Source of the DNA: Caryophanales bacterium UBA4100
GTDB taxonomy: Bacteria > Bacillota > Bacilli > Paenibacillales > UBA4045
Assembly: GCA_002383285.1 (NCBI GenBank)
Contig: DFXU01000054.1
Location: forward strand, 41,514 to 56,462
Direction of reading: 5' to 3'
DNA length: 14,949 bases
The notes under the pieces were generated by a model. It had not been told where the DNA came from. It did not search any database and saw nothing but the letters and a program-made list of their open reading frames with translations. Position numbers and translations under genes: made by a program. Shown here piece by piece: positions 8,783-14,304 of the stretch. Within the stretch, counting starts at the first letter, position 1, and every line of letters starts with the position of its first letter.

Positions 8783-9382
8783 ATGTCGTTTAGGGAATTA
8801 AAACTATATTGGTACTCTGACCTGTACCGTTATGAAGAGTCAATGGAGGTAAATATGAAAAAAGTATTCTATCGTCAATTTATGTTTGCAGGATTCCATT
8901 ATATGTTCTGGTTCCGCTTGTGCAGATATCTAAGCATGAAGAATAAACTGTGGTTTCCTCTTTATGGATTGTCTATGATAATGTTACAACGATATAAGTA
9001 TAAATACGGGATCTATATTTCCACAAAGACTGACATCGGTAAAGGCTTTTATATTGGTCACTATGGTGGAATTGTAGTAAACAGCATGGCTAAAATCGGT
9101 AACAATTGTGTTATTATGCAAGGCGTTACTATTGGCATGAGTAATCGTGGTAAATATAAAGGTGTTCCTACAATAGGAAATAACGTTTATATGGGTGCTG
9201 GTGCTAAGATTATAGGAGCAGTTACAATAGGAAACAATGCCGCGATCGGTGCAAATGCAGTTGTAACCAAAGATGTTCCAGATAACGGCGTTGCGGTAGG
9301 GATGCCAGCCAAAGTTGTTTCTATGGAGGGATCTAAGGGTTATATCGGGTTTCCTTTTCCATTAAATGAGTTGGTTAATTAA
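8783..9382 (+). CDS. Serine acetyltransferase-like (CysE-family) O-acetyltransferase
   Basis: The product has 199 residues. The N-terminal 75 are basic and aromatic-rich (FAGFHYMFWFRLCRYL), as in membrane-associated exopolysaccharide acetyltransferases rather than true cysteine-synthesis enzymes. A left-handed beta-helix follows: TDIGKGFYIGHYGGIVVN, with H93 at the catalytic His position of serine acetyltransferases, then VIMQGVTIG, VPTIGNNVYMGAGAKIIG, IGANAVVTKDVPDNGVAVGMPAKVV. A strong TGGAGGAGA ribosome site lies 7 nt before the ATG. The 132-bp gap upstream holds no gene that I can recognise. It probably O-acetylates a sugar in the repeat unit using acetyl-CoA. The locus context argues against a role in cysteine synthesis. 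Confidence 0.9.
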   Translation: MSFRELKLYWYSDLYRYEESMEVNMKKVFYRQFMFAGFHYMFWFRLCRYLSMKNKLWFPLYGLSMIMLQRYKYKYGIYISTKTDIGKGFYIGHYGGIVVNSMAKIGNNCVIMQGVTIGMSNRGKYKGVPTIGNNVYMGAGAKIIGAVTIGNNAAIGANAVVTKDVPDNGVAVGMPAKVVSMEGSKGYIGFPFPLNELVN

Positions 9383-9390
9383 TTTAATAA

Positions 9391-9486
9391 TTTTCAGTAT
9401 TAACAAGTATACTCATAGTTATTTTCTACAGAACAGAGGAGTTCAAATATTTATTCGGAATTGCGAGAATACGTACAGACTATTAA
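9391..9486 (+). pseudogene. Relic of a flippase C-terminus
   Basis: In the frame ending at TAA 9484-9486, the sequence translates as a hydrophobic stretch (VLTSILIVI) followed by FYRTEEFKYLFGIARIRTDY. This matches the end of the intact flippase at 7100, which has IYIALFRKTNEFKYILGIGK in the same order: hydrophobic helix, F-x-(K/R)T-x-EFKY-(I/L)-(L/F)GI. A stop at 9388-9390 closes the frame upstream, and there is no start or ribosome site. It is therefore a leftover of a second wzx-like gene whose body has been lost, not a working gene. It implies a past rearrangement or replacement of the module around the CysE-like gene. The match is short but keeps several identical residues in register. 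Confidence 0.65.
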
Positions 9487-9494
9487 TATGTCAT

Positions 9495-9535
9495 CTACAT
9501 ACTATGCTATATAAGTAGAGAGGATGTGTATGTAG
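9495..9535 (+). promoter_or_regulatory. 8-bp inverted repeat bracketing the ribosome site of the beta-helix gene
   Basis: CTACATAC (9495-9502) and GTATGTAG (9528-9535) form a perfect 8-bp inverted repeat. The downstream arm abuts the GTG start at 9536, and the 25-nt loop contains the AGAGAGGA ribosome site (9517-9524). An extended -10-like TGCTATATA (9505-9513) also lies in the loop, with no good -35 element. In read-through RNA the hairpin could modulate translation. In transcripts started from the local -10 it would not form. Function is inferred. Confidence 0.35.
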
Positions 9536-11899
9536 GTGAGAAAAGTGATAAACGCCAATATTGAGGCGGATTGGGATGTGCTTTTGAATACGGATCCTGG
9601 AGGTTATTCAAGTTCATATGTGATTGAGTTGAGCAGATGGAATATTAAGAATGATGGTTCAGATTCGATAGCTACGACGACTGGGATTAATGCTGCCATG
9701 GTTTGGGCGAAGTCACAAGGGTATCATCATGTGGTTCTGCCCAGAGGCATGTATCAAGTACAGATGGACCCTATATCCTTCTCAGCGATTGTGATACCGA
9801 GCGATATGCACTTTGAGATGCCACACGATTGTACGATACAATTGCAAACCACGTCATCCCCCAACTATAATATCTTTCAATTGAAGCACACCTATAACGC
9901 CAAGGTGTCCGGAGGAAGCATAGTCGGGGACAAGAAGACCCATATATACGAAATATACGTGGGTTTTGTGAGAGGAGGCATTAATCCCGATGGTTCACTG
10001 AACGATGATCCCAATTGGATTCGCAGTGAGATTCTAGATCGTTATGAGCACCCAGGATTATTATCTAACTTCAGATTGTGGAAGATTGATGGGGTGAGTG
10101 CTGCAAACTATCATTTCTACCAATACAAAGATACCGTATCTAGCGATACGCTTGTTGGACATAGAGATAATGGTGGATTTGCGCCGGCTAATCCTACGGG
10201 CAGAGGCTGGTTTTTGAATGAAGCGGGTGGAATCGTTGACAATAATAAGATGGTTTTTGCTATCGATATAACCTCTTCTCAGCTGACCGATACGAAAATT
10301 GCAGAGATCCGTGCCAAGATTGATAATTCATATTATACCCATGAGGGCGGGCATGGTATAGGTATGTTAGGTTCCAATAATATTGAAATCGCGAATGTCG
10401 ATATAACGAATTGTACAGGTGATGGCATATTCACAGGTTGGGAAGAACATCATATTGATCCAACACAATATACTCAGGAGCAGATGGGTCAGCAAATCTA
10501 TATTCAGCACTGCACTATTCATCATTGCAGAAGACAAGGTATTTCCCTAACCGCATCTAACGATGTCTATGTGTTTCGTAATAAAATCCATCATATCGGT
10601 TATGATGATGATGGGGTTACAACTAACTTTCGTAATGGAACGGCTCCCATGTTCGGAATAGATATTGAATCCATGGTAGGTGAAAGCAATATCCCTTACA
10701 AGACAGCAGAGCGGCCGGATGGATTAGAACTGAACTATAGAATTTACATTGATAACAATTATATCCATCATAACACTCGGGGGCATTTTGTTAATGCAGA
10801 TGGAACCAATATAACCCTGACTAATAATACGTTTGAAGGTTATAACGTTGGAGGAATCAGTTCAAACCCTAACTACAGCTATGTGAAATTTCTCAACAAC
10901 ACCTTTATCGGATGTGAGCTGTGGGTTCAAGGAGATAATTTTGTGAACGGGGCTGTATTTCGTAATGGCAATTTGAAGTTTTTGGACGTTAGAGGTGCAG
11001 TGGTACAGAATTGTCAGGTAAAGGACGGTATGGTATACGGTTCTAGTGTGTATGGATACTTCGGAACCCCGACTGTAAACCCTTCTACTGGAACATTCTC
11101 GTATAGCTCACCTCACGGTATGGGCAATGGTGCTCAGATCTGCTTTGAGCAATGGGGAGGGAAGGTTCCTGCTGGAATTAGTGTCGATAAGCTTTATTAT
11201 ACGATCAACATTACGTCGAACAGCTTTCAAGTGTCTGAGACCAAGGGTGGAACACCAGTAACCATCAGTAATGGCGGTCAATCGGGATTTAATATTAGTA
11301 GATACAATTATGGTAGATGTTATATATCCAACATAACGGTGGAGAGGGATTGGCGAACAGATAACGCACTTACTCCTCGCTTTAGTTTACTTGCTGCAGG
11401 TGCGGTAATTAATAATGTTACCGTGAAGAATTTTGATGTCTCGATTCTAGTGCCTAATAACTATGCAGGACGACCTAACCTCATCCAAGGCTTAACATTA
11501 ATAGAGGGCTCAGCACGGGTTGAGGGCAGTAATATCAGTGACAGTCAATTTATTAGAGTTAAAACCGGTTTGCTGGGCGCAACAGATATTCAATTAGGCT
11601 CGAATGATCCTAAATACACGAGAAAAATCATTGCCCAGAACTGTACGTTCCAAGGTCTTGGTGCGGTTCTGGACGGTCGCACATTAATAACGGACAGTAA
11701 TTTTGTGAATGCATTCATTGGTAAGGCAGACAATCAGAATAAAGCGATTATTGCCGGTTCATATTTAGAAAACACGAAGGTGAATATGCATTGGTTGAGA
11801 CAAGATAAGTCAGCTACCATAACGAAATGTGTATTTAATGAAGTAACGGTTACGGGGTCTGCACCCTATGTTAGACTGTTAGATAATACGATAATTTAG
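9536..11899 (+). CDS. Right-handed parallel beta-helix protein, tailspike/pectate-lyase-like
   Basis: The product has 787 residues and no signal peptide or membrane segment. Residues ~34-75 (a W-x-I-x-N-D-G-x-D-S-x-A-T segment, then GINAAMVWAKSQGYHHVVLPRGMYQV) are the entry module of pectate-lyase-3/GH28-like beta-helices found in phage tailspikes and pre-neck appendages. Repeated N-rich rungs follow (GIGMLGSNNIEIANVDITNC, HCTIHHCRRQGISLTASNDV, NNYIHHNTRGHFVNADG, LTNNTFEGYN). Residues ~511-590 look like an inserted small beta domain (FSYSSPHGMGNGAQICF, then VDKLYYTINITSNSFQVSE), a pattern seen in phage tail proteins. It probably binds or cuts a polysaccharide, but I cannot assign catalytic residues. 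The GTG at 9536 is followed by an in-frame GTG at 9545 with AGGTGAG upstream, so the start is ambiguous by 3 codons. An in-frame TAG at 9533-9535 rules out earlier starts. Confidence 0.85.
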   Translation: MRKVINANIEADWDVLLNTDPGGYSSSYVIELSRWNIKNDGSDSIATTTGINAAMVWAKSQGYHHVVLPRGMYQVQMDPISFSAIVIPSDMHFEMPHDCTIQLQTTSSPNYNIFQLKHTYNAKVSGGSIVGDKKTHIYEIYVGFVRGGINPDGSLNDDPNWIRSEILDRYEHPGLLSNFRLWKIDGVSAANYHFYQYKDTVSSDTLVGHRDNGGFAPANPTGRGWFLNEAGGIVDNNKMVFAIDITSSQLTDTKIAEIRAKIDNSYYTHEGGHGIGMLGSNNIEIANVDITNCTGDGIFTGWEEHHIDPTQYTQEQMGQQIYIQHCTIHHCRRQGISLTASNDVYVFRNKIHHIGYDDDGVTTNFRNGTAPMFGIDIESMVGESNIPYKTAERPDGLELNYRIYIDNNYIHHNTRGHFVNADGTNITLTNNTFEGYNVGGISSNPNYSYVKFLNNTFIGCELWVQGDNFVNGAVFRNGNLKFLDVRGAVVQNCQVKDGMVYGSSVYGYFGTPTVNPSTGTFSYSSPHGMGNGAQICFEQWGGKVPAGISVDKLYYTINITSNSFQVSETKGGTPVTISNGGQSGFNISRYNYGRCYISNITVERDWRTDNALTPRFSLLAAGAVINNVTVKNFDVSILVPNNYAGRPNLIQGLTLIEGSARVEGSNISDSQFIRVKTGLLGATDIQLGSNDPKYTRKIIAQNCTFQGLGAVLDGRTLITDSNFVNAFIGKADNQNKAIIAGSYLENTKVNMHWLRQDKSATITKCVFNEVTVTGSAPYVRLLDNTII

Positions 11900-11907
11900 A
11901 AACAACT

Positions 11908-11946
11908 AGAAACCTATCGGTTAGTTTTTCGCTAGGTTTTCTGTTT
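11908..11946 (+). terminator. Factor-independent terminator after the beta-helix gene
   Basis: The arm AGAAACCTATCG (11908-11919) pairs with CGCTAGGTTTTCT (11930-11942). There is a continuous 7-bp AAACCTA/TAGGTTT core, one mismatch and a CG/CG closing pair around a T-rich loop. The right arm is T-rich and runs into CTGTTT. It starts 8 bp after the stop codon and 10 bp before the galE promoter, so it separates the polysaccharide unit from the galE unit. Confidence 0.75.
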
Positions 11947-11955
11947 ACATAATGA

Positions 11956-11984
11956 TTGACTTGTTCTTTATAAAGAACTACAAT
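11956..11984 (+). promoter_or_regulatory. Sigma-A promoter of galE (P1)
   Basis: The -35 hexamer TTGACT (11956-11961) and the -10 hexamer TACAAT (11979-11984) are separated by exactly 17 bp, close to the sigma-A consensus TTGACA-17-TATAAT. Initiation would be near 11991, giving a leader of about 77 nt before the galE ATG. The spacer is occupied by a perfect palindrome (listed separately), so a bound repressor would block RNA polymerase directly. Confidence 0.8.
11963..11978. promoter_or_regulatory. Operator O1: perfect 16-bp palindrome, SinR-type
   Basis: GTTCTTTATAAAGAAC is its own reverse complement. Each arm, GTTCTTT, matches the GTTCTYT half-site known for Bacillus subtilis SinR. It fills 16 of the 17 spacer bases of the galE promoter. 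Sites matching it at 14 of 16 positions lie at 12029-12044 and, on the minus strand, at 14259-14274 in the sinR promoter. Genes for two SinR-family proteins lie within 2.3 kb, so these are the likely ligands. Confidence 0.8.
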
Positions 11985-12028
11985 ATAAAGATGATGAACT
12001 AATAGTATTCAATTTTTCTGTTCGTAAT

Positions 12029-12044
12029 GTTCGTTATAATGAAC
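12029..12044. promoter_or_regulatory. Operator O2 overlapping a possible second galE promoter
   Basis: GTTCGTTATAATGAAC differs from O1 at two positions and is palindromic except for one base pair. It contains a perfect TATAAT (12035-12040) that could be the -10 of a second promoter, although only a weak A/T-rich -35 is visible. Another GTTCGT direct half-site starts at 12020. The galE ribosome site begins 8 bp downstream, so binding here could block a second start site or act as a roadblock for P1 transcripts. Confidence 0.6.
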
Positions 12045-12067
12045 AAATTTTGAAGGAGGATTTACAT

Positions 12068-13105
12068 ATGACTATATTAATTACAGGCGGATCCGGATAC
12101 ATAGGCAGCCATACCTGCGTAGAGCTATTGAATGCAGGATATGAGATTGTTGTTGTCGACAATCTGATGAATAGCAGCTTGGAATCACTTCAGAGAGTGA
12201 GAGAGCTGACAGCCAAGGATTTCAAGTTTTATAGAATAGACTTGCTTGATAGAGAAGATCTGGAGTGCGTATTCATAGAGAATAAGATTGATGCGGTCAT
12301 CCATTTTGCCGGACTTAAAGCTGTTGGTCAATCTGTGAGCCAGCCACTTACGTACTATCACAACAATATCGCAGGGACCTTAGTCCTATGCGAGGTGATG
12401 AACAAGTTCGGTGTGAACAAGATGGTGTTCAGCTCCTCTGCAACTGTATATGGAATGCCTGAGCGAATGCCGATTACGGAGGATTATTCGTTGCAAGCGA
12501 TGAATCCTTATGGCCGAACGAAACAGATGATCGAAGACATTTTGCGTGATGTGTATGTGTCTGATCCTAAGTGGAGCATAGCTTTATTACGGTACTTCAA
12601 CCCTATTGGCGCTCACCCGAGTGGTCGTATCGGTGAAGATCCTAATGGTATACCGAACAATCTTATGCCATACATAACTCAAGTTGCGGTTGGAAAACTG
12701 AAGGAGCTTCACATCTTTGGCAATGACTATCAAACTCATGATGGCACAGGTGTACGGGATTATATCCATGTTGTAGATCTAGCTAAGGGACACCTCAGTG
12801 CTCTGGATCAAGTCATGCTAATCAGCGGTGTAGAAGCCTATAATCTTGGAACTGGACAAGGATATAGTGTGCTAGATATGGTTACTGCCTTTGAGAGGGT
12901 TTCTGGTCGGAGTATTCCCTATAGCATTGCTCAACGTAGACTAGGAGATGCTGCTATTAGCTATGCAGATGTAACTAAGGCCAAACACAAACTTGGATGG
13001 ATTGCAGAGAAAAGCCTAGAACACATGTGTGAGGATTCATGGCGATGGCAGTCTAATAATCCGAATGGTTACGATACAGAAGCCAACATAGGTAATTATA
13101 TCTAG
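12068..13105 (+). CDS. galE: UDP-glucose 4-epimerase
   Basis: This 345-residue short-chain dehydrogenase-type epimerase interconverts UDP-glucose and UDP-galactose (some homologues also use UDP-GlcNAc/GalNAc), supplying precursors for polysaccharide. Visible are the NAD-binding GGSGYIGSH at residues 7-15, HFAGLKAVGQS, the catalytic Ser in SSSATVYG (S124) and the YxxxK pair Y148/K152 in NPYGRTK. RYFNPIGAHPSG and GVRDYIHVVDLA are further GalE signatures. A TTG at 12050 is in frame, but a strong GAAGGAGG ribosome site (12052-12059) lies between it and ATG 12068, so the latter is the start. It is the first gene of its own unit, controlled by P1 and operators O1/O2, and probably co-transcribed with the SinR-like gene 15 bp downstream. 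It likely makes UDP-Gal for the adjacent polysaccharide. Confidence 0.95.
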   Translation: MTILITGGSGYIGSHTCVELLNAGYEIVVVDNLMNSSLESLQRVRELTAKDFKFYRIDLLDREDLECVFIENKIDAVIHFAGLKAVGQSVSQPLTYYHNNIAGTLVLCEVMNKFGVNKMVFSSSATVYGMPERMPITEDYSLQAMNPYGRTKQMIEDILRDVYVSDPKWSIALLRYFNPIGAHPSGRIGEDPNGIPNNLMPYITQVAVGKLKELHIFGNDYQTHDGTGVRDYIHVVDLAKGHLSALDQVMLISGVEAYNLGTGQGYSVLDMVTAFERVSGRSIPYSIAQRRLGDAAISYADVTKAKHKLGWIAEKSLEHMCEDSWRWQSNNPNGYDTEANIGNYI

Positions 13106-13120
13106 AGAGGGGGATAGTTG

Positions 13121-13474
13121 ATGTTCGGTACATATATTAGTGATATCCGCAAAAAACAAGGATATACGTTATCTCAGTTTGCTAACCGAGTGGGGATTTC
13201 CAAATCCTATTTAAGTAATATCGAGAGAGAGTTAAAACAGAATCCCTCTATCCAAGTGATGGAGAGAATTGCATTAGCATTGAACATGGATCTAAACGAT
13301 TTACTGCAGAATGAGACGGATCAGTTGAAAGTGCAACATTTGGAGAAAGAATGGATTGATTTTATGAATGAATTTAAAAAAACGGGGATTGATAAATCTC
13401 AGATTCAAGAATATACAATATTAGTGAAGTTTCTGAAATGGTATAAGGACCATTTAATCGATGTACCCATGTGA
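13121..13474 (+). CDS. SinR/SlrR-like XRE-family repressor
   Basis: The product has 117 residues. The N-terminal XRE helix-turn-helix covers about residues 6-62, with GISKSYLSNIE at 25-35 as the recognition region and NPSIQ at 41-45, both diagnostic of SinR-type proteins. Residues 74-98, LEKEWIDFMNEFKKTGIDKSQIQEY, match the SinR/SinI interaction helices, so it should dimerise and could bind the SinI-like peptide encoded at 13657. It is clearly more diverged from B. subtilis SinR than the minus-strand protein at 13845, so an SlrR-like partner role is plausible. ATG 13121 has a GAGAGGGGG ribosome site 7 nt upstream; a TTG at 13118 is possible but poorer. It lies 15 bp after galE, and likely represses the galE promoter and therefore itself. 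Confidence 0.88.
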   Translation: MFGTYISDIRKKQGYTLSQFANRVGISKSYLSNIERELKQNPSIQVMERIALALNMDLNDLLQNETDQLKVQHLEKEWIDFMNEFKKTGIDKSQIQEYTILVKFLKWYKDHLIDVPM

Positions 13475-13480
13475 TTTATG

Positions 13481-13487
13481 TGTCGAA
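13481..13487 (+). promoter_or_regulatory. Candidate Spo0A box (TGTCGAA)
   Basis: TGTCGAA is a perfect match to the 0A-box heptamer bound by phosphorylated Spo0A. It lies 7 bp after the SinR-like stop and 170 bp before the sinI start. In B. subtilis sinI transcription is activated by Spo0A, which makes the position meaningful. A candidate -10 TACAAT at 13529-13534 lies downstream but has no good -35. A 7-mer is short: the chance of one in this 182-bp gap on either strand is roughly 2%. Confidence 0.45.
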
Positions 13488-13548
13488 CTGCTCATAACTC
13501 AACTAATTCGTCCATTTCGGTGTAATGATACAATAATAGACAAAAAAT

Positions 13549-13563
13549 TCATACACAGTATGA
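13549..13563. repeat. Inverted repeat TCATAC-ACA-GTATGA upstream of sinI
   Basis: This is a perfect 6-bp inverted repeat around ACA, about midway between the SinR-like gene and sinI. Its spacing and symmetry suit a small protein-binding site. It does not resemble the GTTCTTT operators. No ligand can be assigned. Confidence 0.4.
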
Positions 13564-13605
13564 CAACCTTTTCCACAATAATTTAGTACTCTGTACCTAA
13601 GACAA

Positions 13606-13638
13606 ATAATCTTATCTATTGCTGTAGATAATGATTAT
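13606..13638 (+). promoter_or_regulatory. Long bulged hairpin just before the sinI ribosome site
   Basis: ATAATC-TTATCTA (13606-13618) pairs with TAGATAA-T-GATTAT (13625-13638): 6+7 base pairs with one bulged T and a TTGCTG loop. The stem ends 5 nt before the GGGAGGA ribosome site of sinI. It could be an RNA structure in the sinI leader affecting stability or translation, or a near-palindromic DNA-binding site. It is A/T rich and has no T-tract, so it is not a normal terminator. Confidence 0.55.
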
Positions 13639-13656
13639 ACCTTGGGAGGAATTAGT

Positions 13657-13797
13657 GTGAATAATGCGGTTGAGGTGAACCATAGGGAATTAGAGATGGA
13701 CAAGTATGAGAAGCTTGATCTTGAATGGGTTTACTTAATATTGGAGGCCAAAAAAATGGGGATCACACCCCAGGAGATCAGACAGTTCTTACATTGA
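13657..13797 (+). CDS. sinI: SinI-like antirepressor, 46 residues
   Basis: A GTG start at 13657, 6 nt after a strong GGGAGGA ribosome site (13644-13650), opens a 46-codon frame ending TGA 13795-13797. Residues 20-45 contain LDLEWVYLILEAKKMGIT followed by PQEIRQFL. This matches the SinI core (L-D-x-E-W-x-x-L-x-x-E-A-K-x-x-x-I-x-x-x-E-I-R-x-x-L), in which the two helices mimic the SinR dimer interface. The N-terminal 19 residues are polar and probably disordered. There is no HTH, so it should act by sequestering SinR-type proteins, releasing matrix genes from repression. It lies between the two SinR-family genes and runs convergently with sinR, 47 bp apart. It is too short for many gene finders. 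The promoter region upstream has a 0A-box candidate and a hairpin. Confidence 0.87.
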   Translation: MNNAVEVNHRELEMDKYEKLDLEWVYLILEAKKMGITPQEIRQFLH

Positions 13798-13844
13798 TCA
13801 TACATATGCCATACATACATTGACCAAAGATATTATCCATACAT

Positions 13845-14189
13845 TTATTTACTCTGATCTGTATTCTGTTTCCACTGCTGAAACTCCAAGAATTCTTTGA
13901 ATTGGCTTTTACTGATGCCAGAAGCCATGGCTTCTTTAACTAACTGATGCCAATCCGGATCGAGCTGACCTACGGTCTTCGCTGCATCTCCATACAAGAT
14001 CAGATCAAGCGTAACATGGAGGGAATCGGCTAGTTTCTCAAGGAATTGAATTGATGGGTTGGATTGTATATTCCGTTCTACATTACTTAAGTAAGATTTG
14101 GCAACACCCGCTCGTTGCGCCAATTCTGATAATGACAAGCTCCTTGCCAGTCGAAGGCTTTGTATACGATTTCCAATATCCTCAATCAT
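13845..14189 (-). CDS. sinR: Biofilm master repressor SinR
   Basis: The 114-residue product closely follows B. subtilis SinR. It has an N-terminal XRE HTH (LSLSELAQRAGVAKSYLSNVE at about 18-38, NPSIQFLEKL at 44-53), a linker, and the C-terminal dimerisation/SinI-binding region GQLDPDWHQLVKEAMASGIS, then KSQFKEFLEFQQWK (74-107). In Bacillus SinR represses exopolysaccharide and matrix operons and is inactivated by SinI. The open frame extends upstream to 14276, but that would include the gene's own promoter. ATG 14189 has an AGAGGA ribosome site 9 nt away (14199-14204), and ATG 14195 is too close to it. Its promoter overlaps a SinR-type operator, suggesting autorepression. Unlike the Bacillus sinI-sinR tandem, it is convergent to sinI. 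Confidence 0.92.
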   Translation of the reverse strand: MIEDIGNRIQSLRLARSLSLSELAQRAGVAKSYLSNVERNIQSNPSIQFLEKLADSLHVTLDLILYGDAAKTVGQLDPDWHQLVKEAMASGISKSQFKEFLEFQQWKQNTDQSK

Positions 14190-14247
14190 CTGCATGCATC
14201 CTCTATGTATAGTTTTGGGTTCCTTGATTAATGATATGATAATCTTA

Positions 14248-14276
14248 AGTATAGCAGGATTCTTAATAAAGAACAA
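14248..14276 (-). promoter_or_regulatory. Sigma-A promoter of sinR
   Basis: Reading the minus strand, TTGTTC (14276-14271) and TATACT (14253-14248) are separated by exactly 17 bp, a good sigma-A promoter. Initiation is expected near 14241, about 52 nt before the chosen ATG at 14189. The -35 hexamer and most of the spacer are covered by operator O3. Confidence 0.72.
14259..14274. promoter_or_regulatory. Operator O3 in the sinR promoter
   Basis: On the minus strand the site reads GTTCTTTATTAAGAAT, matching operator O1 of galE at 14 of 16 positions, including one complete GTTCTTT half-site. It overlaps four bases of the -35 hexamer and 12 bases of the spacer. Binding by SinR or its paralogue would close the promoter, giving negative feedback. 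Confidence 0.7.
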
Positions 14277-14304
14277 CCTTTAGAGTAGTTGACTTAAGTA
14301 TCTT

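Noticed and set aside
12050..12067. TTG start for galE six codons upstream
   Set aside because: The strong GAAGGAGG ribosome site lies after this codon and is correctly placed for ATG 12068, where the protein begins with the usual MTILITGGSGYIG.
13798..13844. Three copies of (T/C)CATACAT between sinI and sinR as a regulatory or CRISPR-like array
   Set aside because: The units are 8 bp, irregularly spaced and A/T rich; no conserved spacer length or flanking genes support an array, and no terminator hairpin is evident either.
14190..14276. N-terminal extension of SinR to a start at 14276
   Set aside because: The added residues would be encoded by the promoter itself (-35 at 14271-14276, -10 at 14248-14253), have no counterpart in SinR, and lack a ribosome site; ATG 14189 with AGAGGA fits the family length.
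14098..14283. 61-codon plus-strand frame opposite the start of sinR
   Set aside because: It lies antisense to the conserved SinR coding sequence and promoter, has no recognisable domain, and its existence is explained by the coding constraint on the other strand.
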